Assembly (NCBI GenBank): GCA_031363705.1
Contig: JANLUX010000322.1
Span: 1-21,143, forward strand
Direction of reading: 5' to 3'
DNA length: 21,143 nt
DNA from: JANLUX01 sp031363705
Lineage (GTDB): Bacteria; Bacteroidota; Bacteroidia; AKYH767-A; OLB10
The position numbers and the translations under genes were made by a program. Below, one piece after another: positions 8,955 through 16,277 of this stretch. Position 1 is the first letter of the stretch. Each line of letters opens with the position of its first letter. The notes under the pieces were generated by a model. The model was given only the letters and a program-made list of their open reading frames with translations, searched no databases and had not been told where the DNA came from.

Positions 8955-9455
8955 TTATTCGTTATTCGCAGCTGATTTCTCAATCCTTATGCCCGCATCC
9001 ATTATTCCCGGCAACGGATTCACACGCATAGCCTGTAAAATTTCAAAACGATATTCACCAGCCTGCGGAAAACGAACATTGCGATGAAACAAAACACGGT
9101 TATCATAAATATCACCCAGTCCGTCACCGAGCCATTTACCATCAGGAGAAGCAAGTGTTATTTCAACTGTGTCACGATCAATTTGTCCTTGCGGAAAATG
9201 AGTGTTGAGGAATAAAAACAAATTGCTGAAAGGATAAAATCCTGCGTTCCGTACATTGAGATAAACATCGTTAGGGCTAACGGTATCCGTTATGTTCACT
9301 AAATAAACAAGGGCATCATCCTGGTTCCAGTTATTTTTTTCAATCTTTTTATTCTCTTCAAAAACACGTGAATTATCACAACTGTTTATCCCGATTGAAC
9401 AAAAAATCAAAAGCAGAAAAAACAAAAAATTATGCAGTGGGTTTTTGCGGAGCAT
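8955..9455 (-). CDS. gldH: Gliding motility lipoprotein GldH
   Basis: GldH is an outer-membrane-associated lipoprotein of the Bacteroidota gliding machinery and is also kept in many non-gliding members. The ATG at 9453-9455 gives a signal sequence ending in a lipobox (INSC) with Cys26 as the lipidated residue. The mature part has the family blocks NVRNAGFYPFSNLFLFL, LASPDGKWLGDGLGDIYDN and FPQAGEYRFEILQAMR, and ends near GIRIEK. A start at 9485 is also open but adds ten residues before the signal peptide. The chosen start overlaps the end of ricT by 26 bases, which suggests translational coupling. No other gld gene is in the window. Confidence 0.92.
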   Translation of the reverse strand: MLRKNPLHNFLFFLLLIFCSIGINSCDNSRVFEENKKIEKNNWNQDDALVYLVNITDTVSPNDVYLNVRNAGFYPFSNLFLFLNTHFPQGQIDRDTVEITLASPDGKWLGDGLGDIYDNRVLFHRNVRFPQAGEYRFEILQAMRVNPLPGIMDAGIRIEKSAANNE

Positions 9456-10656
9456 TAGGTTTTTGCTGTTGATTTTGTCCACCACTTTGCGGATTATTAC
9501 CCGGTTTTCTTTTCTTCTTCTTCTTCTTTCGGGCTGTATCCATCCGCGTTAATGAATCCTGACCCACCACGTCTTTAAAATCGAATTGTGGTTTTTCTTT
9601 ATGCTTTAACACTACATGACCTACATCACCTGCTTTTATATTCTGCTTATTGAGTGCAATAATTTCTTTTACACGATCCACACTCAATGGAACCCAGCTA
9701 TCAGCATTTCCCCATCCTTCTTTCACTTCAGGATTTTCTTCCTGGAAAGCAAACCACATCAGGCGTTTAAAGATATCCGTCTTGCGATGTGAACCAATCC
9801 CTTTTTCAGTCAATAATTTTACAGATGAATCAGGTATGTCTTTTATCGCATCCATGTAACTATCCAATTCATAATTCAGGCAACATTTTAACTTGCCACA
9901 CTGACCGGCAAGTTTTAATGGATTCAATGATAAATTCTGATAACGGGCAGCGCTGGTGGAAACAATTTTAAAATCAGTAAGCCATGTGGAGCAACAAAGC
10001 TCACGTCCGCAGGAGCCAATTCCGCCTAAGCGGCTTGCTTCCTGTCTCATCCCGATTTGACGCATCTCCACTCTTATCTTAAATTCATCGGCAAGTTTTT
10101 TAATCAACTCCCGAAAATCAACACGGTCATCAGCAGTATAATAAAAGGTTGCTTTTTTTCCATCACCCTGGAATTCCACATCACTCAGTTTCATTTTTAA
10201 ATTAAGATGCAAAGCAATGGTGCGTGAGCGGTGCATGGTGACAAATTCTTTTGCTTTCACTTCTTTGTATTTGTCAATATCCAAACCACGGGCTATCCGG
10301 TAAAGCATTTTAACTTCTGTGGATCCTTCATTAACACCTTTCTTTCTCATCTGGAAACGCACGAGCTCTCCCACCATGCTCACTTCGCCTATGTCATGTC
10401 CGGGAGAACCTTCAACGGCAACCATATCTCCCACTTTGACAGGAATATCATTAACGTTCCTGAAAAATTCTTTCCGGCTTCCTTTAAAACGAATCTCCAC
10501 AATATCAAATGGTTTTTGACCTTCCGGCAATTGCATGTCCGCAAGCCAGTTATAAACATTCAATTGATTGCATCCGCTGGTGCCACAAGTGCCATTGCTC
10601 TTGCATCCAGCCGGAGTACCATTATCTGTAGTAGTTGAACAACTTCCGCATCCCAT
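9430..10656 (-). CDS. ricT: PSP1 / RicT-like protein
   Basis: The 408-residue protein has a PSP1 core. Two conserved cysteine blocks stand out: GSCGRELCCSTW (Cys216, 221, 222) and GQCGKLKCCLNYE (Cys253, 258, 259). In Bacillus RicT (YaaT), which acts with RicA and RicF on RNA processing, conserved cysteines help bind an iron-sulfur cluster. Here the N-terminus adds five more cysteines (3, 6, 18, 24, 29). The C-terminal tail after about residue 375 is Lys- then Gln/Pro-rich and probably disordered. It sits between holB and gldH, and its last bases overlap the gldH start. Its role in Bacteroidota is not established from this sequence. Confidence 0.9.
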   Translation of the reverse strand: MGCGSCSTTTDNGTPAGCKSNGTCGTSGCNQLNVYNWLADMQLPEGQKPFDIVEIRFKGSRKEFFRNVNDIPVKVGDMVAVEGSPGHDIGEVSMVGELVRFQMRKKGVNEGSTEVKMLYRIARGLDIDKYKEVKAKEFVTMHRSRTIALHLNLKMKLSDVEFQGDGKKATFYYTADDRVDFRELIKKLADEFKIRVEMRQIGMRQEASRLGGIGSCGRELCCSTWLTDFKIVSTSAARYQNLSLNPLKLAGQCGKLKCCLNYELDSYMDAIKDIPDSSVKLLTEKGIGSHRKTDIFKRLMWFAFQEENPEVKEGWGNADSWVPLSVDRVKEIIALNKQNIKAGDVGHVVLKHKEKPQFDFKDVVGQDSLTRMDTARKKKKKKRKPGNNPQSGGQNQQQKPNAPQKPTA

Positions 10657-10667
10657 AACCTAATTCA

Positions 10668-10743
10668 AAGTTTAAAGTCTAAAGTTTAAAGTAATGTTTA
10701 ATTTTTGTTGGATTCCCAACTTTAAACTTTAGACTTTAAACTT
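10668..10743. repeat. Perfect 25 bp inverted repeat between holB and ricT
   Basis: The arms at 10668-10692 and 10719-10743 are perfectly complementary with a 26-base loop. Each arm is built from repeated AAGTTTAAAG units. The outer end touches the last base of the holB stop codon. A degenerate version of the same unit lies at 18577-18609 between pheS and the ALDH-like gene, so this is a dispersed intergenic repeat. It may also form a transcript hairpin between holB and ricT. Confidence 0.8.
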
Positions 10744-11891
10744 CAAACTGCTGCAGCTTGTTTTTCATGTAACATTACATGTATCTGCAAGGACAAATTT
10801 AAGAATAAAATTTTGGGATTGGCCTGACGCTCTATATGATAACAAGCGTTGTTGAGCGCTTCAGTGACATTTTGAATATTGGAAGGCGTTATAAAACGAA
10901 CGAAATCTTTTAATGTACTGAACTGCTGTTCATCCCACCGGATAAGCCGGCTCTCATTCAATTGCATGATCATACATTCTCTGATGGTTTGAATGCAGCA
11001 TTGCAAATAACTTTTTTGCTGCTCGCGTCCAATCTTGCTTTTTTCATCTACCCAACTTAAAATTTTAGAAGTGTTTTTATATGGATTAAAACATAAACGC
11101 ATCCATTCAAGAAATTGTTTTTCAAACCGGTCAGTACCTTGTTCCTGTTGTGCGAGTGATTGGGCAGTATGAAAATTTCCTTCGCATAAATGAGCAATGG
11201 TGCGTGCATTTTCTTCGCTCAGCTGATATTGCGTTTGCAAAGTGTGTTGTATTTCAGCATCAGCAATTCGTTTTACTTTAATCATTTGCAAACGCGATAA
11301 GATTGTTGGCAAAAGCTGGTCGCGATTTTCAGTCGCTAAAAGAAATATGGTTTTCTCAGGCGGTTCTTCAATAATTTTTAAAAGTTTGTTAGCTGCTTCC
11401 GTTTTCATTTTTTCGGGCATCCACATTAACAAAATACGAAACTCAGACTCAAAACTTTTCAGATTTAACTTGCGGTTTATGTCAGCACTTTCTTCTACTG
11501 ACATAAAGCCTTGTTTGTTTTCAGTATCTAATTCTCCAAACCAATCATTCAGATCCAGGTAAGGATTTTCTAAAACGGTTTGCCGGAACTCAGGCATAAA
11601 ATCAAGGCTCTTTGGTTTCTTAACGTCACGAACTGTGGCAACAGGAAAAGAATAATGCACATCGGGGTGAACCATTTTAGCATTTTTAGCACATGAAGTA
11701 CAGGTGCCACAACTATCCGTTTCACCAGGATTTTCACAAGTGATATATTGAGCAAAAGCCAATGCAAGCGGAAACACACCTGAACCTTCGGGTCCTGACA
11801 AAAGTTGTGCATGACTTAAACGTCCATCACGATAAGATTGAATGAGTCTTTCTTTCACTTCACTCTGACCGATTACTTCTTTAAAAAGCAT
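10743..11891 (-). CDS. holB: DNA polymerase III subunit delta prime
   Basis: This is the clamp-loader subunit delta prime. It is 382 residues long and starts MLFKEVIGQSEVKERL. The nucleotide-binding loop is GPEGSGVFPLA, lacking the Walker A Lys-Thr, as expected of the non-ATPase delta prime. Four zinc-module cysteines follow (Cys52, 61, 64, 67), then the core MKTEAANKLLKIIEEPPEKT and the sensor segment ENRDQLLPTILSRLQ. It is first in a minus-strand cluster with ricT, gldH and the thioredoxin-like gene, separated from ricT by the 25 bp inverted repeat. Confidence 0.93.
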   Translation of the reverse strand: MLFKEVIGQSEVKERLIQSYRDGRLSHAQLLSGPEGSGVFPLALAFAQYITCENPGETDSCGTCTSCAKNAKMVHPDVHYSFPVATVRDVKKPKSLDFMPEFRQTVLENPYLDLNDWFGELDTENKQGFMSVEESADINRKLNLKSFESEFRILLMWMPEKMKTEAANKLLKIIEEPPEKTIFLLATENRDQLLPTILSRLQMIKVKRIADAEIQHTLQTQYQLSEENARTIAHLCEGNFHTAQSLAQQEQGTDRFEKQFLEWMRLCFNPYKNTSKILSWVDEKSKIGREQQKSYLQCCIQTIRECMIMQLNESRLIRWDEQQFSTLKDFVRFITPSNIQNVTEALNNACYHIERQANPKILFLNLSLQIHVMLHEKQAAAV

Positions 11892-11895
11892 AAGG

Positions 11896-11903
11896 CAAAA
11901 GTA
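11896..11903 (-). promoter_or_regulatory. Possible holB promoter -7 box
   Basis: The minus strand reads TACTTTTG, a TAnnTTTG match, but it ends only four bases before the ATG. Transcription from it would give an almost leaderless message, so it may be coincidental. Confidence 0.3.
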
Positions 11904-11961
11904 TATCTAAAGATTTACAGTCACCATTTTTTTACAGCCCCGATTAACAATTTAGATATTA

Positions 11962-11969
11962 TATTTTTG
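11962..11969 (+). promoter_or_regulatory. Possible promoter -7 box for the HEPN/MNT pair
   Basis: TATTTTTG matches TAnnTTTG and ends 23 bases before the HEPN ATG at 11993. No good -33 TTG was found at the usual spacing. Confidence 0.45.
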
Positions 11970-11992
11970 TATCGAAGGATGATAAACCGATA

Positions 11993-12292
11993 ATGACTGA
12001 ACAGGAATATATTACTATGCTAATTAAACAATCCGAAGATGATTTAGGTGCTTCTGAAGCGCTTGCAAATGCAGGATATTTTGCACACTCCTTGTTTTGG
12101 GCGCATCTTGTTTTAGAAAAACTCTGTAAGGCGCTTTGGATTCACCGCAATCACAATCTTCATTATCCATACATACATAATTTATTGCGTTTGCTGAAAG
12201 AAAGCAATCAGACTTTAACAAATGAGCAAATAGAATTCTTTGCAGAGATGAATCAATTCCAGTCACATGGAAGATATATTGATGCATTTTAA
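11993..12292 (+). pseudogene. HEPN-domain protein, cut short by an in-frame TAA
   Basis: The 99 residues up to the stop match the HEPN family, whose members include RNase toxins paired with MNT nucleotidyltransferases. Recognisable parts are the first helix (YITMLIKQSEDDLGASEALANAG), the LFWAHLVLEKLCKALWI helix and HYPYIHNLLRLLKE. An R-x4-H arrangement (Arg52...His57) is present, but I cannot be sure it is the catalytic motif. A TAA at 12290-12292 ends the frame after GRYIDAF. The same frame stays open afterwards to 12391 and encodes what looks like the family's last helix (KYIETTKKQQQWLIEQM). The gene is therefore a recent nonsense mutant, a sequencing error or a functional short form. Confidence 0.75.
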
Positions 12293-12295
12293 AAA

Positions 12296-12391
12296 ATGGA
12301 AAGCACAATTTCAAAGGAAATGTGTTTCAAATACATTGAAACAACTAAAAAACAACAGCAATGGTTAATAGAACAAATGCAACAGAAATAG
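12296..12391 (+). other. Detached C-terminal helix of the HEPN gene
   Basis: This 31-codon frame is in phase with the HEPN gene above and begins with ATG three bases after the TAA. It encodes MESTISKEMCFKYIETTK and ends KQQQWLIEQMQQK, like the terminal helix of HEPN proteins. It overlaps the MNT start at 12361 by 31 bases, the overlapping order expected of an intact HEPN-MNT pair. Confidence 0.6.
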
Positions 12392-12672
12392 CCAGGAAAT
12401 TTACCGAAACTTGTTTAGAGCGGGGAATTCCTGTTTCTGAAGCTTTTCTTTTCGGATCATTTGCAAAAGGTAATGCAACAATTAATTCGGATATTGATTT
12501 AGCTTTGATTGCAGACTCTTTTGGGAAAAACATCATAGTTAACACCAAACAAACTGCATTGATTAATTATATGTTTCCTGATGTTGAAGTTCATCATTTC
12601 AATACTGAAGAATTCAATTCAGATGATCCTTTCATAATCGAAATAAAACGAACAGGAATTAAAGTATTATAA
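12361..12672 (+). CDS. MNT-type nucleotidyltransferase, probable antitoxin of the HEPN/MNT pair
   Basis: This 103-residue minimal nucleotidyltransferase has the motif LFGSFAKGNATINSDIDLAL: Gly32-Ser33 and the metal-binding Asp44 and Asp46. In characterised HEPN/MNT systems the MNT protein neutralises the HEPN toxin, in some cases by adding AMP to a tyrosine. The fold appears complete, ending in FIIEIKRTGIKVL. It overlaps the end of the extended HEPN frame and stops 17 bp before the pgk start. If the HEPN gene is inactive, this is an orphan antitoxin. Confidence 0.85.
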   Translation: MVNRTNATEIARKFTETCLERGIPVSEAFLFGSFAKGNATINSDIDLALIADSFGKNIIVNTKQTALINYMFPDVEVHHFNTEEFNSDDPFIIEIKRTGIKVL

Positions 12673-12689
12673 TTATTTGTAAAGATATT

Positions 12690-13910
12690 ATGCAACTAAA
12701 AACAATAGATAATTTTAATTTCTCAGGCAAAAAAGCCCTTGTGCGCGTAGATTTTAATGTGCCGCTTGATAAGCAATTTAAAATTACTGATGATAACCGG
12801 ATAAGGGCTGCAATACCCACTATTAAAAAAATTCTGGAAGATGGAGGAAGTGCCATCCTGATGAGTCATTTGGGAAGACCGTTGAAAAAATTAAAAGAAG
12901 ATGGAAGTATTGACAAAGTAAAATTTACACTTCAACATGCAGTGAATAAAACATCTGAATTGCTGAATGTAAATGTTCTGTTTGCTGATGATTGCATTGG
13001 AAACAATGCTGATAAAATGGCGAAGAATTTAAAACCAGGTGAAGTGTTGTTGCTTGAGAACCTTCGTTTTTATAAAGAAGAAGAAAAAGGTGATGAAGTT
13101 TTTGCACAAAAGTTAGCTGCTTTAGGAGATGTTTATGTGAATGATGCTTTCGGTACAGCTCACCGTGCACATGCCTCCACCGCTGTAATTGCAAAATACT
13201 TTAAAGGAAAAAGTTTATTTGGTTATGTGATGGCTGGCGAATTACAAAATGCTGACCGTGTTTTAAATAATGCACAAAAGCCTTACACAGCAATTATGGG
13301 TGGAGCAAAAGTAAGTGATAAGATTTTGATCATTGAACGGTTAATGGATAAAGTGGATCATTTGATTATTGGTGGAGCAATGGCGTACACGTTTTTTAAA
13401 GCTAAAGGAGGAAAGGTCGGAACTTCGTTAGTGGAAGAAGATAAACTTGATCTTGCATTAAAGATTATAAATATGGCAAAAGAAAAAGGAGTGAATTTAT
13501 TATTACCTCCTGATTCAGTGCTTGGAGATAAATTTGATAAGGACGCAAATACTTCTTTAAGTGATAACATGGATATTCCTGAGGGATGGATGGGTTTGGA
13601 TATTGGAGAAAAAGCAATTAAAAATTTTACCGAAGTAATTCTTCAATCAAAAACCATTTTATGGAATGGACCCATGGGTGTTTTTGAAATGCCGAAGTTT
13701 GAAAAAGGAACAAAAGAAATTGCCAATGCGATTGTTAAATCAACAGCGAATGGTGCGTTCTCTTTAATTGGAGGAGGTGATTCCGCTGCTGCAATTAAAC
13801 AATTTGGTCTGGCAGATAAAGTGAGTTATGTTTCAACCGGTGGTGGTGCTTTGCTTGAGTACATGGAAGGAAAAGAATTGCCGGGAGTGAAGATGGTGAT
13901 GGAGAGTTGA
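12690..13910 (+). CDS. pgk: Phosphoglycerate kinase
   Basis: This glycolytic enzyme transfers phosphate between 1,3-bisphosphoglycerate and ADP. It has 406 residues, slightly above the usual 390-400. Family motifs are present in order: ALVRVDFNVPLD near the N-terminus, ILMSHLGRP, LLLENLRFYKEEEKGD, DAFGTAHRAHAS, MGGAKVSDKI, WNGPMGVFE and GGGDSAAA near the C-terminus. The start at 12690 (MQLKTIDNFNFSGKKALVRVDFN) is the natural N-terminus. Only 17 bp separate it from the MNT gene and no convincing promoter box lies there, so transcription may partly come from the toxin pair. Confidence 0.98.
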   Translation: MQLKTIDNFNFSGKKALVRVDFNVPLDKQFKITDDNRIRAAIPTIKKILEDGGSAILMSHLGRPLKKLKEDGSIDKVKFTLQHAVNKTSELLNVNVLFADDCIGNNADKMAKNLKPGEVLLLENLRFYKEEEKGDEVFAQKLAALGDVYVNDAFGTAHRAHASTAVIAKYFKGKSLFGYVMAGELQNADRVLNNAQKPYTAIMGGAKVSDKILIIERLMDKVDHLIIGGAMAYTFFKAKGGKVGTSLVEEDKLDLALKIINMAKEKGVNLLLPPDSVLGDKFDKDANTSLSDNMDIPEGWMGLDIGEKAIKNFTEVILQSKTILWNGPMGVFEMPKFEKGTKEIANAIVKSTANGAFSLIGGGDSAAAIKQFGLADKVSYVSTGGGALLEYMEGKELPGVKMVMES

Positions 13911-13946
13911 ATAACTATCTTATTGTTATGTGTTAATTAAAAACTT

Positions 13947-13986
13947 CATTCTAATTTGTAACTTTGAATAAAATAAAATTAGAATG
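13947..13986 (+). promoter_or_regulatory. Promoter and inverted-repeat operator of the ParD/ParE-like pair
   Basis: A TAACTTTG -7 box (13959-13966) matches TAnnTTTG, with a partial -33 TTA at 13937-13939 and a 19-base spacer. It is bracketed by an 11 bp perfect inverted repeat, CATTCTAATTT (13947-13957) and AAATTAGAATG (13976-13986). The right arm contains the antitoxin ATG at 13984. This is the expected layout for autorepression by an antitoxin dimer. Confidence 0.65.
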
Positions 13987-14166
13987 CTTAACAAGAAAAA
14001 AGTTATTGCTTCCTTGCGTGAAATGCCAGATGAGTTTTCAGTTGAAGATGTATTTGATCGTATCATCCTTTTACAAAAAATTGAGGAAGGTTTAATGGAT
14101 TCCGCCAATGGAAATGTTCATTCAACCGTTGAAGCAAAAAAGAAGCTTAAGAAATGGTTGAAATAA
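13984..14166 (+). CDS. Small antitoxin-like protein upstream of a RelE/ParE toxin
   Basis: It is 60 residues (MLNKKKVIASLREMPDEF...), short and charged, with a helical central part (VEDVFDRIILLQKIEEGL) and a Lys-rich C-terminus (EAKKKLKKWLK). I assign it as antitoxin from its size, its position just before the toxin, a 13-base overlap with it and the operator-like repeat at its start. It does not clearly match a named DNA-binding fold, so the family is uncertain. Confidence 0.75.
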   Translation: MLNKKKVIASLREMPDEFSVEDVFDRIILLQKIEEGLMDSANGNVHSTVEAKKKLKKWLK

Positions 14167-14444
14167 ACTGGACTAATCGCGCTTTAAATGATATTGATGC
14201 GATTGCGGTTTTTATTTCACAAAATTCTGAAGTCTATTCAATTATACAAACCCAACGATTTTTCTACGCAGTCCAAATTCTCACCACTCATTCGTTTGCC
14301 GGAAGAATAGTTCCGGAAAAAAACAATAAGAAAATCAGGGAAATTATCCTTGGAAATTATCGCATGATTTATAAGATTATTAATAAAAACAGAATAGATA
14401 TTATAACCATTCATCACAGTGCAATGCGTTTGCGAAAAATGTAA
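14154..14444 (+). CDS. RelE/ParE-family toxin
   Basis: The 96-residue protein has the family pattern: INWTNRALNDIDAIAVFIS at the N-terminus, FAGRIVPEKNNKKIREIILGNYRMIYKI in the middle and IDIITIHHSAMRLRKM at the end. ParE members poison gyrase and RelE members cut ribosome-bound mRNA. The GR.VPE...RE...YR.IY signature is typical of the ParE-like group, but the target cannot be settled from sequence. It overlaps the antitoxin gene by 13 bases and ends seven bases before the convergent CvpA gene. Confidence 0.87.
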   Translation: MVEINWTNRALNDIDAIAVFISQNSEVYSIIQTQRFFYAVQILTTHSFAGRIVPEKNNKKIREIILGNYRMIYKIINKNRIDIITIHHSAMRLRKM

Positions 14445-14451
14445 AAATGCA

Positions 14452-14961
14452 TTATCCAACCCTATGCTGAAACTCTTTTTTCACATCCTGTAATGCAGGA
14501 AATAAATAATGTGAAATTTTTAAAACCCGATTGTATAAAAAAGATTCGTTTTTTGTTTGTTGATTAAATAAGCCCATCCGTAAATCAACAGGTTTTAAAA
14601 GAGCAAGAAGAAAACTCAATACTAAAGCAAATTTTATAATTCCGAAAACCGCTCCTGCAATTTTATTAAAAGTGTTAAGCGCAGTAATTTTTAAAATTCC
14701 TTCCAGCAATTTTGCAAGCAGTATCATTAGCACGATCACCGAAATAAATACAAGGAAAAAAGTTAAGTAAGGTAAAAAATTTCCGCTGCTGCTGATGTAT
14801 TTTGAAACGATCTGTTCAAAGAAGTGGAGAAACTTAAACGCAATATAAAATCCAAGTATCAAACCGATGATCATGGCAATTTCGAAAATCAAACCCCGTT
14901 GAAATCCTTTCCACGCTCCATATAAAAGTGGGATGGCAATTATAATATCAAGATAGTTCAT
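14452..14961 (-). CDS. CvpA-family membrane protein
   Basis: The 169-residue protein has four hydrophobic segments and opens MNYLDIIIAIPLLYGAWKGFQRGLIFEIAMIIG-style, the classic CvpA N-terminus with the GxxRGxxxE pattern. Family members are inner-membrane proteins linked to colicin V production in E. coli and to envelope stress. The C-terminal tail after residue 130 is soluble and variable. It reads toward the toxin pair and has no tight operon partner. Confidence 0.88.
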   Translation of the reverse strand: MNYLDIIIAIPLLYGAWKGFQRGLIFEIAMIIGLILGFYIAFKFLHFFEQIVSKYISSSGNFLPYLTFFLVFISVIVLMILLAKLLEGILKITALNTFNKIAGAVFGIIKFALVLSFLLALLKPVDLRMGLFNQQTKNESFLYNRVLKISHYLFPALQDVKKEFQHRVG

Positions 14962-15070
14962 TGATGCATACTAATTAACAAATCAGGAACGAATATTACG
15001 AATCAACTCAGTTAACCTAATCAACACATTTCTTTTCATTAGCACACCAGCATATCCTATTATCAGCACA

Positions 15071-15799
15071 TTAAACAATGCCCCTTTCCTTCTTAACCAC
15101 TTCATATGCTTCATTAATCTTACGGAATTTCTCCTGTGCGTCTTTCTGAAACTCAGGACCTAAATGATGTACTTTGTCAGGATGATATTTCATTGCCATT
15201 TTGCGATAAGCTTTTTTAACTTCTTCGTCATTCACCGTAGGGTCTATTTCAAGAATCTGGTAAGCAGCTTTTTTATCTTTTACAAACATTGCCTGCAACG
15301 AAAGAAAATCAGCAGTTTCAATATCGGTGTAATCTCCGATTTGTTTTAATAAATTTAATTCCTGTTCATTAACATTTCCATCAGCATTAGCCAAACCAAA
15401 AAGCAAATGCATCAATTCTAATCTTGATGAATAATCAATATGCTGTCGAATCTGAACACACACAGGTTCTAATGGAATATCCTGTTTTAATATTTCACGA
15501 AACAACAACATCCGCTGTTGTGTACTTTCAACACCAAACTGCCGTACAAAAAACTGTTTTACATAATCCAGTTCACTTTTTAATAGTTGGTTGTCTGCCT
15601 TCATCAATGCTGCACACAGCACTAAAAGGGCCGAGCCGAAATCTCCTGGTGTGTTTACCTTGTTATTTTCAGCAGTATAAACCTGCACACCTTGCCCTTC
15701 CGTCATTGAACCCAAAGCAAACCCAATGATTGCACCGATGGGTCCGCCTACAGCCCATCCCAACCCTCCCCATAACCATTTCTGCCATCCTTTTACCAT
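15071..15799 (-). CDS. TerB-DnaJ (DjlA-like) membrane-associated co-chaperone
   Basis: A glycine-rich hydrophobic N-terminal segment (WGGLGWAVGGPIGAIIGFALG) is followed by a TerB-like helical domain (FGSALLVLCAALMKADNQLLKSELDYVKQFF...LANADGNVNEQELNLLKQIG) and a C-terminal J domain with the HPD triad (AMKYHPDKV). This order matches DjlA-type co-chaperones that stimulate DnaK. I start it at ATG 15797-15799 (MVKGWQKWLWGG), giving 242 residues. An in-frame ATG at 15847 would add MLKQVQHDNKSSNFVR, but that stretch is encoded by the left arm of a palindromic repeat and is not likely native. Confidence 0.88.
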   Translation of the reverse strand: MVKGWQKWLWGGLGWAVGGPIGAIIGFALGSMTEGQGVQVYTAENNKVNTPGDFGSALLVLCAALMKADNQLLKSELDYVKQFFVRQFGVESTQQRMLLFREILKQDIPLEPVCVQIRQHIDYSSRLELMHLLFGLANADGNVNEQELNLLKQIGDYTDIETADFLSLQAMFVKDKKAAYQILEIDPTVNDEEVKKAYRKMAMKYHPDKVHHLGPEFQKDAQEKFRKINEAYEVVKKERGIV

Positions 15800-15822
15800 G
15801 CGCACAAAATTGGAAGATTTAT

Positions 15823-15898
15823 TGTCATGCTGAACTTGTTTCAGCATCTTTTCGCTTTTAATCTTTTAGAGATATGCCGAAACAAGTTCGGCATGACA
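15823..15898. repeat. REP-like palindromic element upstream of the DnaJ-like gene
   Basis: The arms at 15823-15847 and 15874-15898 (25 bases each, left arm begins TGTCATGCTGAACTTG) are complementary apart from two positions, with a 26-base loop. It lies between two divergent genes. Read on the minus strand the left arm encodes MLKQVQHD, which creates the false upstream start of the DnaJ-like gene. Confidence 0.8.
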
Positions 15899-15920
15899 GC
15901 GGTTAAATTAATTTTGCAAA

Positions 15921-16274
15921 ATGCTCCACATAAAAAATGTAGAAGAATTAAAAGTGCAATGGGAGGAATTGCAGAATCAACTATCGAAACAGTTTGATGC
16001 GGATCTTGATTTACAAGGTGTGTTGTTTTTAATCGGTGTTCAGGAACTGGGTCAGGGATTTAAAAAATTTACCAAAGACCAGAAACAGGATTTAATGCAT
16101 ATAGCTACCTGTAGGTTATTGAGTATTTATGGTTATTATGAACTTAAGGGATTAGATGACGAAGGATGGCCACACTGGGAAAAAACACAATCATTACCAC
16201 GAATGACTTTAGGTGAACAGGATTTTTTATTGAAACAGGCGGTGGTTGAATATTTTAAAACAGAAGAAGATTAG
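15921..16274 (+). CDS. Hypothetical protein, 117 residues
   Basis: This is a soluble, acidic, helical protein (MLHIKNVEELKVQWEELQNQLSKQFDADLDLQGVLFLIGVQELG). The hydrophobic GVLFLIGVQELGQG stretch is flanked by charged helices; there is no signal peptide and no cysteine cluster. I do not recognise the family. Composition and frame quality support a real gene. Its stop is three bases from the end of the convergent lipoprotein gene. A TAATTTTG box at 15909-15916 is too close to the ATG to be a safe promoter. Confidence 0.75.
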   Translation: MLHIKNVEELKVQWEELQNQLSKQFDADLDLQGVLFLIGVQELGQGFKKFTKDQKQDLMHIATCRLLSIYGYYELKGLDDEGWPHWEKTQSLPRMTLGEQDFLLKQAVVEYFKTEED

Positions 16275-16277
16275 GGT

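Noticed and set aside
12290..12391. Frameshift in the HEPN gene
   Set aside because: The downstream ATG at 12296 is in the same phase as the gene, and the reading frame continues after the TAA without any shift. A nonsense codon explains it.
15800..15847. Upstream start of the DnaJ-like gene (MLKQVQHD...)
   Set aside because: The extension is encoded by one arm of a palindromic repeat, whereas MVKGWQKWL directly precedes the conserved glycine-rich segment.
15909..15916. TAATTTTG as promoter of the 117-residue hypothetical gene
   Set aside because: It ends four bases before the ATG, so the transcript would begin at or after the start codon.
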